A stretch of DNA of 57,022 nucleotides from Actinomyces sp. ZJ308. GTDB taxonomy: Bacteria > Actinomycetota > Actinomycetes > Actinomycetales > Actinomycetaceae. The position numbers and the translations under genes are program-made. Location: positions 1 through 57,022 of the forward strand of contig NZ_JAAIJY010000023.1 of the NCBI RefSeq assembly GCF_011752065.1. Reading direction: 5' to 3'. Numbering within the stretch: the first letter of the stretch is position 1; every line of letters starts with the position of its first letter. The notes under the pieces are model-generated. The model saw only the letters and a program-made list of their open reading frames with translations, made no database searches and had not been told where the DNA came from. Shown one piece after another: positions 25,429 to 34,199 of the stretch.

Positions 25429-26543
25429 AGGGATCTCCTTCCGCGCGCCGCCACGGTCAGCGCCACCATGAGGTAGAGCCCGCCGACGGCGTTGGTCACC
25501 ACGCTGACGGGCATCGACTCGAGCATCAGCTGGCTGAGCAGGTCGGCGCCCGCCAGCAGGAGGCTCCCGGTCAGGCCGCTCACCAGCAGCGGGGGCTGCG
25601 GGGAGCCGGCGAGGAACCGGGCGAGGTGGGGCGCCACGAGGGCCACGAAGCCGATGGGACCGGCCGCCATCGTCACCACCGCCACCAGCACCGTTCCCAG
25701 CAGGATGAGGACGGCGCTGACGCGACGGGTGGGACTGCCCAGGATTGTGGCCACCTGCTCGCCCAGTGACAGGACCTGCAGGTGCCGGCCGGCCAGCAGG
25801 GTGAGGACTACCGCGCCCCCGATGGCCAGGCAGGTCGGGGCGACCACCGGCCACCCGGCCGCCCCGAGGGTGCCGGTGATGGCCTTGAGGGCGCCCAGGC
25901 CCTGATCGTCGTCGACCCGCACCAGGAGCCAGCGGTTGACCGACACGAGCATCGAGCTGATGGCGATGCCCACCAGGATGAACCGCAGCCCGGTGAATCC
26001 GCCGCGCAGGGAGACGAGGTAGGTCACCGCCCCCACGGCGGCGCCGCCGATGAAGGAGGCCAGGGAGGTGGACAGCATGCCGCCGGGCAGGAGCAGGACG
26101 CTGACCAGGATCCCGGTCTGCGCGCCGGTACTGAAGCCGATGAGGTCGGGCGAGCCCAGGGGGTTGCGGGTGATGGTCTGGAAGACGGCGCCGGCCACGC
26201 CCAGCGCCAGCCCCGCCACGAGACCCAGCACGATCCGGGGCAGCTTCCACATGACGACGACGATCCGAACGATCCGGCGCCCCTGCCCCCGGAGGGCGTC
26301 GATGACCTCCTGAGTGGAGACGGTGAACCTCCCCAGGCGCAGGGCGGCGACGGCCACCGCGAGGCTGAGCGCCAGCAGGACGAGGCCGACGAGGACGTGG
26401 CGCGGCCTGATGAGCACCGACCAGCGGCCGACGACGATCCACAACCGCCCGGCGTCGGTGCCCACGTGGAGGCGGCGGCGCGGGCCGCCGGCGATGGGCG
26501 GGCGCACCGAGGCGAGTGCGCGGCTCGACCCGCCGGCCCTCAT
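25425..26543 (-). CDS. Iron-siderophore ABC transporter permease (FepG-like)
   Basis: This is a 372-residue FecCD-family permease with about nine membrane segments, one half of the siderophore channel. Family marks are RLPR-like KLPRIVLGLVAGLALGVAG, ITRNPLGSPDLIGFSTGA, GAAVGAVTYLVS, and the C-terminal GPIGFVALVAPHLARFL, the coupling region for the ATPase. The start at ATG 26543 overlaps the upstream permease stop by 4 bases. The first 60 residues are polar, longer than usual. Confidence 0.92.
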   Translation of the reverse strand: MRAGGSSRALASVRPPIAGGPRRRLHVGTDAGRLWIVVGRWSVLIRPRHVLVGLVLLALSLAVAVAALRLGRFTVSTQEVIDALRGQGRRIVRIVVVMWKLPRIVLGLVAGLALGVAGAVFQTITRNPLGSPDLIGFSTGAQTGILVSVLLLPGGMLSTSLASFIGGAAVGAVTYLVSLRGGFTGLRFILVGIAISSMLVSVNRWLLVRVDDDQGLGALKAITGTLGAAGWPVVAPTCLAIGGAVVLTLLAGRHLQVLSLGEQVATILGSPTRRVSAVLILLGTVLVAVVTMAAGPIGFVALVAPHLARFLAGSPQPPLLVSGLTGSLLLAGADLLSQLMLESMPVSVVTNAVGGLYLMVALTVAARGRRSL

Positions 26544-27670
26544 GAGGCGCGGTCCTTCAGCCGCAGCACCATGAGCAGCAGAACGGGCGAGCCGACGAAG
26601 GCCGTCAGCAGGCCGACCTGCATCTCGCCGGGGCGGGCCAGGACGCGGCCCAGGACGTCGGCGGCCAGGACGACGACGGGACCGACCAGCGCGCACAGTG
26701 CCACGATCCAGCCCCGGTGGGGCCCCATGAGCCAGGCGGCCGTCAGGGGCGCCATGAGCCCGACGAAGCCGATGGGGCCGGCCACCGTGGTGGCGGTGGC
26801 GCACAGGACGGTGATGACCGCCAGGCTCGCTGCCCGCACGAGGCCGACCCGGGTGCCCAGGGCGGCCGCGACGTCGTCGCCCAGGGCGATGTTGTCCAGG
26901 GCGCCGGCCAGGAGGAGGGCCGCACCGATCCCCAGGACCACGAGGGCCGCCATGGCCGGCAGGGGGATGTCGGCGCGGGTCAGGGAGCCGACCTCCCAGT
27001 CGATGAAGGTGCGGAACAGGTTCGGCATTGTCAGCGCGACGCCGCGGATGACCGCCCCGACGAAGGCCGAGAAGGCGACGCCGATGAGGACCAGGCGCAC
27101 CGGCGAGGAGGCCGAGCCCGCCGGCGAGCCTCCTCCCGCTGCGCCCGCGGTACTGCCGATCATGCCGATGACCTGGATGAGCACGGTGGCCGCCAGGGCG
27201 CCGCCGGCCGCCAGGGCCAGCTGGCCGGGCACCGGCAGCACCCCGAGCGCGGCGGTCCCCAGGACGATGCCCAGCGAGGCGCCGGCGTTGACTCCGAGCA
27301 GGCCGGGCTCGGCCAGGGGGTTGCGGGTGACGGCCTGCATGACCGCCCCGGCCACCGCCAGGGCCGCTCCGACGAGCAGGCCGATGAGGGTGCGCTGAAC
27401 GCGCAGGACGTTGATGTTGTAGCTGACGTTGGAGGCATCCGGGTGGAGCAGGTAGTGGATGACCTGGTCGGCGGGGATCCTGGAGGAGCCGATGAACAGG
27501 GAGGCCAGGACGCTCGCGGCCAGCAGCGCGGCGGCGACCAGGAGGATGACCGGGCGCCGAAGGCGGGGCGTGAGACTAAGGCGAGCGCGGGCCACGCGCC
27601 CGCTTACGCCGGCCCCCGTCGCACGGGCGCGAAGGGGGCGAGCTCCGCCGCCGTGGTCCTCCTCCGACAT
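26540..27670 (-). CDS. Iron-siderophore ABC transporter permease (FepD-like)
   Basis: This is a 376-residue FecCD-family permease and the first gene of the operon. Family marks are LRVQRTLIGLLVGAALAVAG, VTRNPLAEPGLLGVNAGASL, and GPIGFVGLMAPLTAAWLMG. A Gly/Ser/Ala-rich insertion (SSTAGAAGGGSPAGSASS-like) lies near residues 180-195. ATG 27670 was chosen because GGGGGAGG lies upstream; a GTG at 27691 is in frame but lacks such a site. The iron box at 27695-27713 ends 25 bp upstream of the ATG. Confidence 0.92.
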   Translation of the reverse strand: MSEEDHGGGARPLRARATGAGVSGRVARARLSLTPRLRRPVILLVAAALLAASVLASLFIGSSRIPADQVIHYLLHPDASNVSYNINVLRVQRTLIGLLVGAALAVAGAVMQAVTRNPLAEPGLLGVNAGASLGIVLGTAALGVLPVPGQLALAAGGALAATVLIQVIGMIGSTAGAAGGGSPAGSASSPVRLVLIGVAFSAFVGAVIRGVALTMPNLFRTFIDWEVGSLTRADIPLPAMAALVVLGIGAALLLAGALDNIALGDDVAAALGTRVGLVRAASLAVITVLCATATTVAGPIGFVGLMAPLTAAWLMGPHRGWIVALCALVGPVVVLAADVLGRVLARPGEMQVGLLTAFVGSPVLLLMVLRLKDRAS

Positions 27671-27694
27671 CAGGCCTCCCCCACTACCCACGAC

Positions 27695-27713
27695 AAAGGT
27701 AGGCCTAACCTAA
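27695..27713 (-). promoter_or_regulatory. DtxR/IdeR-type iron box of the siderophore operon
   Basis: On the minus strand TTAGGTTAGGCCTACCTTT matches 14-15 of 19 positions of the DtxR consensus TTAGGTTAGSCTAACCTAA, with a perfect left half. It lies 25 bp upstream of the fepD-like start codon, where it would overlap the promoter. Known of the family: the metal-loaded repressor binds here and shuts off siderophore uptake when iron is plentiful. Confidence 0.8.
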
Positions 27714-27793
27714 GGGTGCGCTCAGGGCCTGTCAATCATGGTCCGACCTGTCAGTTTGATAGCTGAGACAACGGCTGTGCCCCTCCTTCACAC

Positions 27794-27827
27794 CCGGGCA
27801 CTGGGGACCACAACCCCCGGTGCCCGG
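27794..27827. promoter_or_regulatory. GC-rich hairpin upstream of the pentapeptide-repeat gene
   Basis: CCGGGCACTGGGG and CCCCGGTGCCCGG pair at 12 of 13 positions with an 8-base loop. It lies 26 bp before the start codon of the pentapeptide-repeat gene, where it could act as a leader hairpin. There is no T-run. Confidence 0.4.
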
Positions 27828-27852
27828 AGCCGATCTGGGATAGAACAGGGCC

Positions 27853-28584
27853 ATGACAGCTGCTCGGACCGATGCCGCCCCAGGCGCCTCCTCCGCATCC
27901 TCCCCGAGGCCACCGGTCCTCAAGGCACCGGACCTCAGTCGCCTGCGCGACGGTGCGGCCGACGAGCTGGTCGCCGGTGAGATGGTCGAGGACCTGCAGC
28001 TGGCCGGGGCGGACCTGACCGGTGCGGACCTGTCCGCGATCCGCCTGCTGAGCTGCGAGCTGTCGGAGGTGTTCGCCGATGACACCGACCTGAGCGCGGC
28101 GCGGCTGGTCGACTGCCGTCTGGAGCGTCTGAGCTCCACCTACCTCCACAGCCCCCGCTCCACGTGGCGCACGGTGGAGCTCACCGGCTCACGCATCGGC
28201 GCCTGGGAGCTCTACGACGCCGACGTCGAGTCCCTTCTCATCGAGGACTGCCGCCTCGGCTTCGCCAACCTCGCCGGGACAGGCCTTCGCGACGTCCTCA
28301 TCCGGGCAACCAGGATCGACGAGCTGGACCTGAGCGGGGTCGAGGCCCAGAGGGTCCGTTTCGAGGAGAGCCGGGTGGGCACGCTGCGGCTGCGTGACGG
28401 GAGCCTGGCCGACGTCGACCTGCGCGGCCTGGAGATGAGATCGGTCAGCGGCGTCGGCTCCCTGGGTGGGGCGACCGTCAGCGGCCAGCAGCTCACCGAG
28501 CTGGCCCCGCTCATGGCCGCCCACCTGGGTCTGCGAGTCGAGGATGAGGATCGCGCAACGACATCAGCAGGAGAAGAGAAGTAA
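27853..28584 (+). CDS. Pentapeptide-repeat protein
   Basis: This is a 243-residue protein with A(D/N)LxG-type repeats, e.g. LAGADLTGADLSAIRL near residues 50-65 and later imperfect repeats (LIEDCRLGFANLAGTGL, RIDELDLSGVEAQRV) up to about residue 210. These fold as a right-handed quadrilateral beta helix. Some family members mimic DNA and protect gyrase; most have no assigned role. The N-terminal 30 residues are low complexity. A DivIVA-domain ORF starts 11 bases after the stop and is probably cotranscribed. Confidence 0.85.
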   Translation: MTAARTDAAPGASSASSPRPPVLKAPDLSRLRDGAADELVAGEMVEDLQLAGADLTGADLSAIRLLSCELSEVFADDTDLSAARLVDCRLERLSSTYLHSPRSTWRTVELTGSRIGAWELYDADVESLLIEDCRLGFANLAGTGLRDVLIRATRIDELDLSGVEAQRVRFEESRVGTLRLRDGSLADVDLRGLEMRSVSGVGSLGGATVSGQQLTELAPLMAAHLGLRVEDEDRATTSAGEEK

Positions 28585-28595
28585 AGAGCATCGAC

Positions 28596-28751
28596 ATGGC
28601 ACTGACATCCGACGACGTCCTCACCGTGAAGTCCAATGCCTCATCGTTCAAGGCGGGCTACAACCAGGACGAGGTCGACGAGCTCCTCGACGAAGTCACC
28701 ACCACGATGCGGGGGCTGGAGGAGCGCCGCCTGGGCACCTCCGGTTTCTAG
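28596..28751 (+). CDS. Short DivIVA-domain protein, possibly truncated
   Basis: A 51-codon ORF encodes MALTSDDV, then FKAGYNQDEVDELLDEV, the N-terminal DivIVA (DivI1A) domain pattern that targets proteins to curved membrane or binds lipid. The usual coiled-coil continuation is missing: after LEERRLG the frame ends at TAG 28749-28751. That stop overlaps the stop of the convergent RloB-like gene within one CTAG. Either this is a complete micro-protein, or the gene was cut when the defence module was inserted. The start lies 11 bases after the pentapeptide gene. Confidence 0.7.
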   Translation: MALTSDDVLTVKSNASSFKAGYNQDEVDELLDEVTTTMRGLEERRLGTSGF

Positions 28752-29356
28752 AACTCGTCGGAGTCGAGAAGTCCGAGGCTGCCGAGCAGGTGGGGCATCG
28801 TCGTCGACGGACACGGCCCTTGTACGCCGAGCTCGGGAAGGCTGTCCGTCGGCAGATAGCACCTGGCTGCGGCTTGTGCGGCCTCATCCCAGGGGAAGCT
28901 GTCCGGGAGCTTCTTGGCGTCCTTGCTATTCAGACCCGTCAGCTCCAGGTAGTGCCTCTGGGCATCCACCTGGTTCCGGTAGTTCCGCACAGGGGCGTAG
29001 TGGGCGTTGAGCCAGACCTCGAAGCAGGGCACGGAAACGACGCCGTGGACAGCAGTCCTCCTGCTGCTCAGCCTCCGACATGCGTCGAGGAAGCGGCGAC
29101 GGTCCTGACCGTCGTGATCGACGACGATCCACACCTCCCTGTAGTCGCTGAGGTCTGATCGAGGCCCTCCGAGCTCTTTGACAACACCGAGTGGGTCACG
29201 GTCAATAACCTTCACCTTGACCGATATCCGGGATTGATCCGTGCGTCGGCCCAGCTGCTGTAGATACGCGTTCTCGGTGACTCGCCCATTGGTCACGAGA
29301 AGAACGGTGCGCCGCTCAGACCGTTGACCACGTCGCTTCTTTCTCGGTGGTGTCAT
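28748..29356 (-). CDS. RloB-like protein of a RloA/RloB (AbiL-like) defence pair
   Basis: This is a 202-residue protein of the RloB family (PF13707). The lysine/arginine-rich start (MTPPRKKRRGQRSERR) leads to VLLVTNGRVTENAYL, then VWIVVDHDGQDRR, then PCFEVWLNAHY, the three family blocks; the acidic residues suggest a Toprim-like nuclease fold. RloB genes pair with AAA ATPases in AbiL-type abortive infection and sit in restriction loci. The start at 29356 follows the RloA-like stop by one base (TGAGATG), so the two are coupled. GC is visibly lower than in the neighbours, a sign of transfer. Confidence 0.85.
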   Translation of the reverse strand: MTPPRKKRRGQRSERRTVLLVTNGRVTENAYLQQLGRRTDQSRISVKVKVIDRDPLGVVKELGGPRSDLSDYREVWIVVDHDGQDRRRFLDACRRLSSRRTAVHGVVSVPCFEVWLNAHYAPVRNYRNQVDAQRHYLELTGLNSKDAKKLPDSFPWDEAAQAAARCYLPTDSLPELGVQGPCPSTTMPHLLGSLGLLDSDEF

Positions 29357-29357
29357 C

Positions 29358-30659
29358 TCACCTCGCCTCCGCCGAGAGATACCGGCGGAGACTGGAGGTG
29401 TCCACCCGGGGAACAGCGCCGTAGGCCCCGGCGAGGTAACGGCGCTGCTTGTTCGTAGCCTTGCGGTTGGTCGGGAAGTCCGCGAGGGAGAAGAGCTCGC
29501 TCGCACCGGAGGCCGACTTCTCGCTCATCCACACCTCACCCGTCTCCAGGAGCTGGACGGGAGAGTTGTCCAGGAGCGCCGTGTCGTGGGTCGTGAAGAC
29601 GATCTGGGCACCCCGGGTGTTGAGGTCGGGATCCTTGAACATGTCCACCAGCGTGGCGGTCAGCGTCGGGTGGAGACTCGCATCGAGCTCGTCGATGCAC
29701 AGAACCTGCCCCAGTCGCAGAGCGTCGATCGCGGGACCGACTGTTGCCAACCAGGTGAGAGTGCCCTGACTCTCCTGACCGATAGTCAACCGGTACTCCT
29801 CGCCATCAGCGCCGCGATGCTGAAGGACGAGGTGACGCTGAAGCTCCTTGAGCACCTCGGTGGGTACCTCGGCATCCTCATCATCGTCATCGTTCCGGAG
29901 AAACCGTCGCAAGAGCTCAAGCACCTCCTGAGGCACCTCCTGCTCCTCGAGTTCGAGGCCGACAATGCCGAGATCGGCGGCCTGAGCAATGGCATTCGCA
30001 ATGTCAGTCCACTGCTCGGGGTCCTCCGCGAGCCGACTCATCACCCACCGCAGGAGCGAGCTGCGCTCCTCATCGCTGTGGTGGATGAAGCGCATGGCCC
30101 GCAGGCTGCGCGCGATCGGAGCGAGCGTGGCGTGCTTGTACTTGAGGGCCACGGCGAGGAAGAGGTCCTTGGGCGTCGTGATCCGGCGGACCTCGTTGGT
30201 GGCGCCCTTGAGGGTGGTGCCGGCCTCAATCGTGGGCTCGTTGTCCTCGGGGGCCTGGGTCCGCACGAAGACCTTGCGCCAGCGCTGACCCGCGGCCCAG
30301 AGCTCCTCACGCGCGATACCCCAGCGATTCGCCTCGACGCTGTAGCTGTAGCGCTCGTTCTCGTGGGTGAAACCGATGGAGAAGTGGGACGGCTGTGCCG
30401 CGTGATCCCGATCGAGACTGAAGGGTTGGTGCAGGATGTCCCGTCGGCCACCGACGGCGTGGTGCAGGCAGTCAAGAGCATCAAGGAGGGTCGACTTGCC
30501 GGAGGCGTTGGCACCGAAGATCGCCGCCACGCGCCATGTCTGCTCCTGCCACAAGGAGCCGTCACGCGGTGTCAGGGTTTTGAGCGAGCTCCGGGTGAGA
30601 TCGAGGGTCGCCTCCTGCGCGTAGCAGCAGAAGTTCGCCACGGTGAAGTCGAGCAACAT
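29358..30659 (-). CDS. RloA-like AAA ATPase (AbiLi/COG1106 type)
   Basis: This is a 433-residue SMC/ABC-type ATPase. Walker A is FGANASGKSTLLDAL (about residue 48), with the ABC-like signature ESQGTLTW near 300, Walker B VLCIDELDASLHP near 325 and the switch histidine in FTTHDTALLD near 360. An acidic stretch, NDDDDEDAE, lies in the middle. The N-terminus (MLLDFTVANFCCYAQE) is that of the COG1106 group. With RloB it likely forms a phage-defence module in which the ATPase senses infection and RloB is the effector; the role is inferred from the pair. It is preceded by an AT-rich promoter region. Confidence 0.88.
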   Translation of the reverse strand: MLLDFTVANFCCYAQEATLDLTRSSLKTLTPRDGSLWQEQTWRVAAIFGANASGKSTLLDALDCLHHAVGGRRDILHQPFSLDRDHAAQPSHFSIGFTHENERYSYSVEANRWGIAREELWAAGQRWRKVFVRTQAPEDNEPTIEAGTTLKGATNEVRRITTPKDLFLAVALKYKHATLAPIARSLRAMRFIHHSDEERSSLLRWVMSRLAEDPEQWTDIANAIAQAADLGIVGLELEEQEVPQEVLELLRRFLRNDDDDEDAEVPTEVLKELQRHLVLQHRGADGEEYRLTIGQESQGTLTWLATVGPAIDALRLGQVLCIDELDASLHPTLTATLVDMFKDPDLNTRGAQIVFTTHDTALLDNSPVQLLETGEVWMSEKSASGASELFSLADFPTNRKATNKQRRYLAGAYGAVPRVDTSSLRRYLSAEAR

Positions 30660-30686
30660 GCGATAATTCTATTGCGATCACCTCGT

Positions 30687-30707
30687 TTTGGGAAGTTCTT
30701 TCCCAAA
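30687..30707. promoter_or_regulatory. Inverted repeat upstream of the RloA-like gene
   Basis: TTTGGGAA and TTCCCAAA are perfect 8-base arms with a 5-base spacer, 28 bp upstream of the RloA-like start codon in an AT-rich patch. It could be an operator of the defence pair. The nitronate monooxygenase-like gene ends on the same strand at 30766, so a role as its terminator is possible too. Confidence 0.4.
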
Positions 30708-30765
30708 TCAAGGCACTCGCGGCTTTCGTCACGGCTCGAACCACGAGACCGAAGGCCGCTACGTC

Positions 30766-31722
30766 TCAGGCGTGCTCGCGCCAGCCGGTCATCATCCGCT
30801 CGATGAGCTCGGCGACGCTGGGCTCATCGTGGATGAGGGAGATCGCCGTGTTGACGCTGATGATGCCCGCCTCCAGGTCGCCGTCGACCATGCCGACGCG
30901 CACCGCGCCGGAGTCGACCAGCCGCGCGGAGGCGGCCTCGGCGTCGCCGTCGGAGTGGTACTGCTCGGCGAGCCCGCGCGCGTAGGGAGTCAGCACCGAG
31001 CGGCGTGACGGGGCCACCCAGTCGACGTCCCAGCCGGTGGCGTTGATGATCGCCTGCTTGGCGGAGTCGGCCAGCGGGGACTCCCGGGTCACCATGAGGC
31101 GGGTGCCCACGAAGACGCCCTGGGCGCCGAGCGCCTGGGCGGCGGCCACGCCCCGGGCGTCGTTGATGGCGCCGGCGGCGATGACCGGCACGCGGGCGGC
31201 GTCGACGAAGGTCGGTACGATGGAGAAGGTCCCGGTCGAGACGGTCGGGGTGATGCCGCCCTCGTCGTAACCGGTGGCGACGATGAGGTCAGCCCCGAAG
31301 TCCTCGGCCCGGCGCAGCTCCTCCAGGGTCGGGTTGAGGGGACGGTGGATGATGACGGCGCCGGAGTCCTGGATCCTGCGGAAGGTGTCGGCGTCGGGCT
31401 CCCCGATCGTCACGTAGGCCTCGATGCCCTCCTCGAGAGCGACCTCAAGAGTCCGCTCGGAGAACTCGTTGCCGGGGGCGACGAGCAGGTTGAGTCCGAT
31501 CGGCTTGTCGGTGAGCTCGCGCGTGCCCCGGATGGCGGCCCGGGTGCGCTCGGCCGTCCCCACCGGGTCCGTGGTCACCGTGGTCTGGCCCGCGTTCGTG
31601 CCGACGACGCCCAGGCCGCCGGCGTTGGCCACCGCCGCCACGAAGACGGGGTTCGTCATCCAGTTCATGGGGGCTTGGATGAAGGGGTACCGCGTTCCGA
31701 GGATGTCTGTCACAGCGCTCAT
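30766..31722 (-). CDS. Nitronate monooxygenase family flavoprotein
   Basis: This is a 318-residue TIM-barrel FMN enzyme of the nitronate monooxygenase (formerly 2-nitropropane dioxygenase) family, which oxidises alkyl nitronates such as propionate 3-nitronate. Seen are the start YPFIQAPMNWMT, NAGGLGVVG for flavin phosphate, IGLNLLVAPG, ATGYDEGG(I) with the position of the catalytic histidine shifted or missing (usually GxEAGGH), PVIAAGAIND and LGAQGVFVGTRLM. The missing histidine means that nitronate chemistry is not assured; FabK-like enoyl reduction is an alternative. It lies upstream of the defence pair on the same strand. Confidence 0.82.
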   Translation of the reverse strand: MSAVTDILGTRYPFIQAPMNWMTNPVFVAAVANAGGLGVVGTNAGQTTVTTDPVGTAERTRAAIRGTRELTDKPIGLNLLVAPGNEFSERTLEVALEEGIEAYVTIGEPDADTFRRIQDSGAVIIHRPLNPTLEELRRAEDFGADLIVATGYDEGGITPTVSTGTFSIVPTFVDAARVPVIAAGAINDARGVAAAQALGAQGVFVGTRLMVTRESPLADSAKQAIINATGWDVDWVAPSRRSVLTPYARGLAEQYHSDGDAEAASARLVDSGAVRVGMVDGDLEAGIISVNTAISLIHDEPSVAELIERMMTGWREHA

Positions 31723-31818
31723 GGGCGCTGCAACCGGCGCTCACAGCCGGTTATTCCGGTGGTTAGTCCGGCGCCGCGCCCCGGGGCAGGCCGCCGGGAC
31801 GGGCGTCGGCCACCCGGA

Positions 31819-33546
31819 TCAGCTCCGCTTGACCAGGGGGAAGGTGATGGTCTCGCGGATCCCCTGGCCGGTGAGCACCATGAGGAGGCGGTCGATGCCC
31901 ATGCCCATGCCACCGCTGGGCGGGAAGCCCTGCTCCATGGCCACCAGGAAGTCCTCGTCCAGGACCATGGCCTCGGGGTCGCCCTTGGCGGCCGCGAGTG
32001 CCTGGGCCTCGAAGCGCTCGCGCTGGACCACGGGGTCGGCGAGCTCGGAGTAGGCGGTGGCCGTCTCGAAGCCGCGCACGTAGAGGTCCCACTTCTCGGT
32101 CAGGCCCGGCCGGCTGCGGTGGTAGCGGGTCAGTGGCGAGGTGTCCTCGGGGAAGTCGTAGACGAAGGTGGGCGCCCACAGCTTGTTGCCGACGAGCTCC
32201 TCGAAGATGTCCTCGACGACCTTGCCTGCCACGGCGTAGTCGTCCACCTCCAGGCCGATCCTCTCGGCGTGGGCGACGAGCTGGGCGCGCGGGGTCTCGA
32301 CGGTGATCTCCTCGCCGAGGGCCTCGGAGACGGAGGTGTAGAGGTCGATCTTGTCCCAGTCGCCCGACAGGTCGTACTCGGTGCCGTCGGCGAGCGTGAC
32401 GACCTCGCCGCCCTCGGGCAGGCCGAAGGCGTCGCGCGCCGCCTGCTGGACGAGGTTGCGGGTCAGCTCGGCCATGCCGTCGTAGTCGGAGTAGGCCTCG
32501 TAGGCCTCCAGGGCGGTGAACTCCGGGGAGTGGGAGGAGTCGGCGCCCTCGTTGCGGAAGTTGCGGTTGATCTCGAAGACGCGGTCGACGCCGCCGACCA
32601 CGGCGCGCTTGAGGTAGATCTCCGTGGCGATGCGCAGGTAGAGATCCATGTCGAAGGCGTTCATGTGGGTGATGAACGGGCGCGCGGCCGCCCCGCCGTG
32701 CACGACCTGGAGCATGGGGGTCTCCAGCTCCAGGTAGTCGCGGCGGAAGAAGTTCTCGCGGATGGAGCGCACGACGGCGGCGCGGGTGCGCACCATGTCC
32801 CGGGCAGCGGGCCGGGTGAGCAGGTCGAGCTCACGACGGCGCACGCGCTGCTCCTCCGAGAGGGTGACCGCCTCGCCGGCCTCGTTGGTCCAGGTCTTGG
32901 GCAGGGGGCGCAGGGCCTTGGAGGCGATCCGCCAGGCGGGGACCTCGACGTCGTCATCCCCGGCCGCGGCGGCCTCGGCGCCGTCGCGCAGGACGGGCTC
33001 GGCCATGACGGACAGCTCGCCGCGGCGCGAGGAGATGACGCGGCCGTGGACGAAGAGGTGGTCGCCCAGGTCGACGTCGGCCTTGAAGGCGGCCAGGCAG
33101 GTGTGGCCCTCAGCAGGCAGGGCCTTGGCCGAGAGCATGGCCTGGAGGGTGGCGCCGGCCCCGTCCTGGAGGGTGACGAAGCACAGGCGGCCGGTGTTGC
33201 GCAGGAAGACGACGCGGCCGGCGACGCCGGCGACGTCGTCGGTCTCCTGGCCGGCCTCGAGGTGGGAGTAGGCCTGGCGCACGGCGGCGATCGTGGTGGT
33301 GACGGGCACGGAGACCGGGTAGGGGTCCCAGCCCTCGCCGCGCAGGCGCTCGCGCTTGCCGGCGCGGACCTCGAACTGCTCGCCCGGGCCCGGGTCGGCC
33401 TTGGGCTGCTTGGCCTGGTCAGCCTGGTCTGTCTGGTCCGCCGAGCCGTCCGGGGACTTCGGGGCATTCGGGGACTTGGGGGACTCGGTGCCGGCGGGGG
33501 CATCGGCGGCGGTCAGGTCGGGGCTGGGGGTGCTCTCGTCTGTCAC
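31819..33546 (-). CDS. lysS: Lysyl-tRNA synthetase, class II
   Basis: This is a 575-residue enzyme that charges tRNA-Lys. After a disordered N-terminus of about 55 residues comes the OB-fold anticodon-binding domain ([34 protein letters not shown]), then the class II core with motif 2 [21 protein letters not shown] and motif 3 [16 protein letters not shown]. The C-terminus ends FPLVKRS. GTG 33546 was chosen; an in-frame ATG at 33612 is also open. No Shine-Dalgarno sequence precedes the GTG, but TAGACT lies 8-13 bases upstream, so a leaderless transcript is possible. panD and panC lie upstream on the same strand. Confidence 0.93.
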   Translation of the reverse strand: MTDESTPSPDLTAADAPAGTESPKSPNAPKSPDGSADQTDQADQAKQPKADPGPGEQFEVRAGKRERLRGEGWDPYPVSVPVTTTIAAVRQAYSHLEAGQETDDVAGVAGRVVFLRNTGRLCFVTLQDGAGATLQAMLSAKALPAEGHTCLAAFKADVDLGDHLFVHGRVISSRRGELSVMAEPVLRDGAEAAAAGDDDVEVPAWRIASKALRPLPKTWTNEAGEAVTLSEEQRVRRRELDLLTRPAARDMVRTRAAVVRSIRENFFRRDYLELETPMLQVVHGGAAARPFITHMNAFDMDLYLRIATEIYLKRAVVGGVDRVFEINRNFRNEGADSSHSPEFTALEAYEAYSDYDGMAELTRNLVQQAARDAFGLPEGGEVVTLADGTEYDLSGDWDKIDLYTSVSEALGEEITVETPRAQLVAHAERIGLEVDDYAVAGKVVEDIFEELVGNKLWAPTFVYDFPEDTSPLTRYHRSRPGLTEKWDLYVRGFETATAYSELADPVVQRERFEAQALAAAKGDPEAMVLDEDFLVAMEQGFPPSGGMGMGIDRLLMVLTGQGIRETITFPLVKRS

Positions 33547-33650
33547 GTGAAGGAGTCTAACGGCGTGCGCCCGCGCCGGTCGCCCCTCGGGAGTCGACAA
33601 CGCCCGCACCACACTCGATCCTGGTCACACCAGTCGGCCGCCGGGCGGGC

Positions 33651-34106
33651 TCAGGCGCGGGCGTCGGCCAGCGGGATGCCGGAGGGGCGCAGGCCCTGGA
33701 GGCGGGCGACGTCAGAGTCGGTCGGGACCTGGCCGGGGTCGGTGCCCCGCTCCACGATGCGGTTGGCCTCGTCGACGAAGACGACGTGGGGCAGGTAGGT
33801 GCGGGCCTCGGCGTCAGACATCTGGGAGTAGGCGATGAGGATGACGACGTCGCCGGGGCCGACCAGGTGGGCGGCGGCGCCGTTGACGCAGATCTCGCCG
33901 GCACCGCGCTGGCCGGGGATGACGTAGGTGGACAGGCGGTTGCCGTTGGTGCAGTTGCAGATGTCGACGCGCTCGCCGGGCAGCAGGTCTGCGGCCTCGA
34001 GCAGGTCGACGTCCACCGTGATCGAGCCGACGTAGTCGAGGTCGGCCTGGGTCACGGTGGCGCGGTGGATCTTGGACGTCATCATCGTCCGGGTGCGGGC
34101 GCTCAT
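33651..34106 (-). CDS. panD: Aspartate 1-decarboxylase
   Basis: This is a 151-residue pyruvoyl enzyme that makes beta-alanine from aspartate for pantothenate synthesis. It shows [20 protein letters not shown] with the self-cleavage Gly-Ser bond in YVGSITVD, the conserved tyrosine in LSTYVIPG, and [11 protein letters not shown]. Three ATGs (34106, 34085, 34082) are possible; 34106 gives the RTRTM-type N-terminus that matches relatives beginning MLRTM. It lies between panC (94 bp upstream) and lysS, consistent with a pan-lysS transcript. Confidence 0.92.
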   Translation of the reverse strand: MSARTRTMMTSKIHRATVTQADLDYVGSITVDVDLLEAADLLPGERVDICNCTNGNRLSTYVIPGQRGAGEICVNGAAAHLVGPGDVVILIAYSQMSDAEARTYLPHVVFVDEANRIVERGTDPGQVPTDSDVARLQGLRPSGIPLADARA

Positions 34107-34199
34107 CGCGGCACAGAGTAGACGGCGGCGGGCCCGGCGCACTGTACGGTGCGGCACAGGGTGAGCGATCCGACAGCGTCCCGGCACGGGCCGGGGTGC

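Noticed and set aside
31345-33798. 817-codon plus-strand ORF
   Set aside because: It is antisense to lysS and the nitronate monooxygenase-like gene and has no domain of its own.
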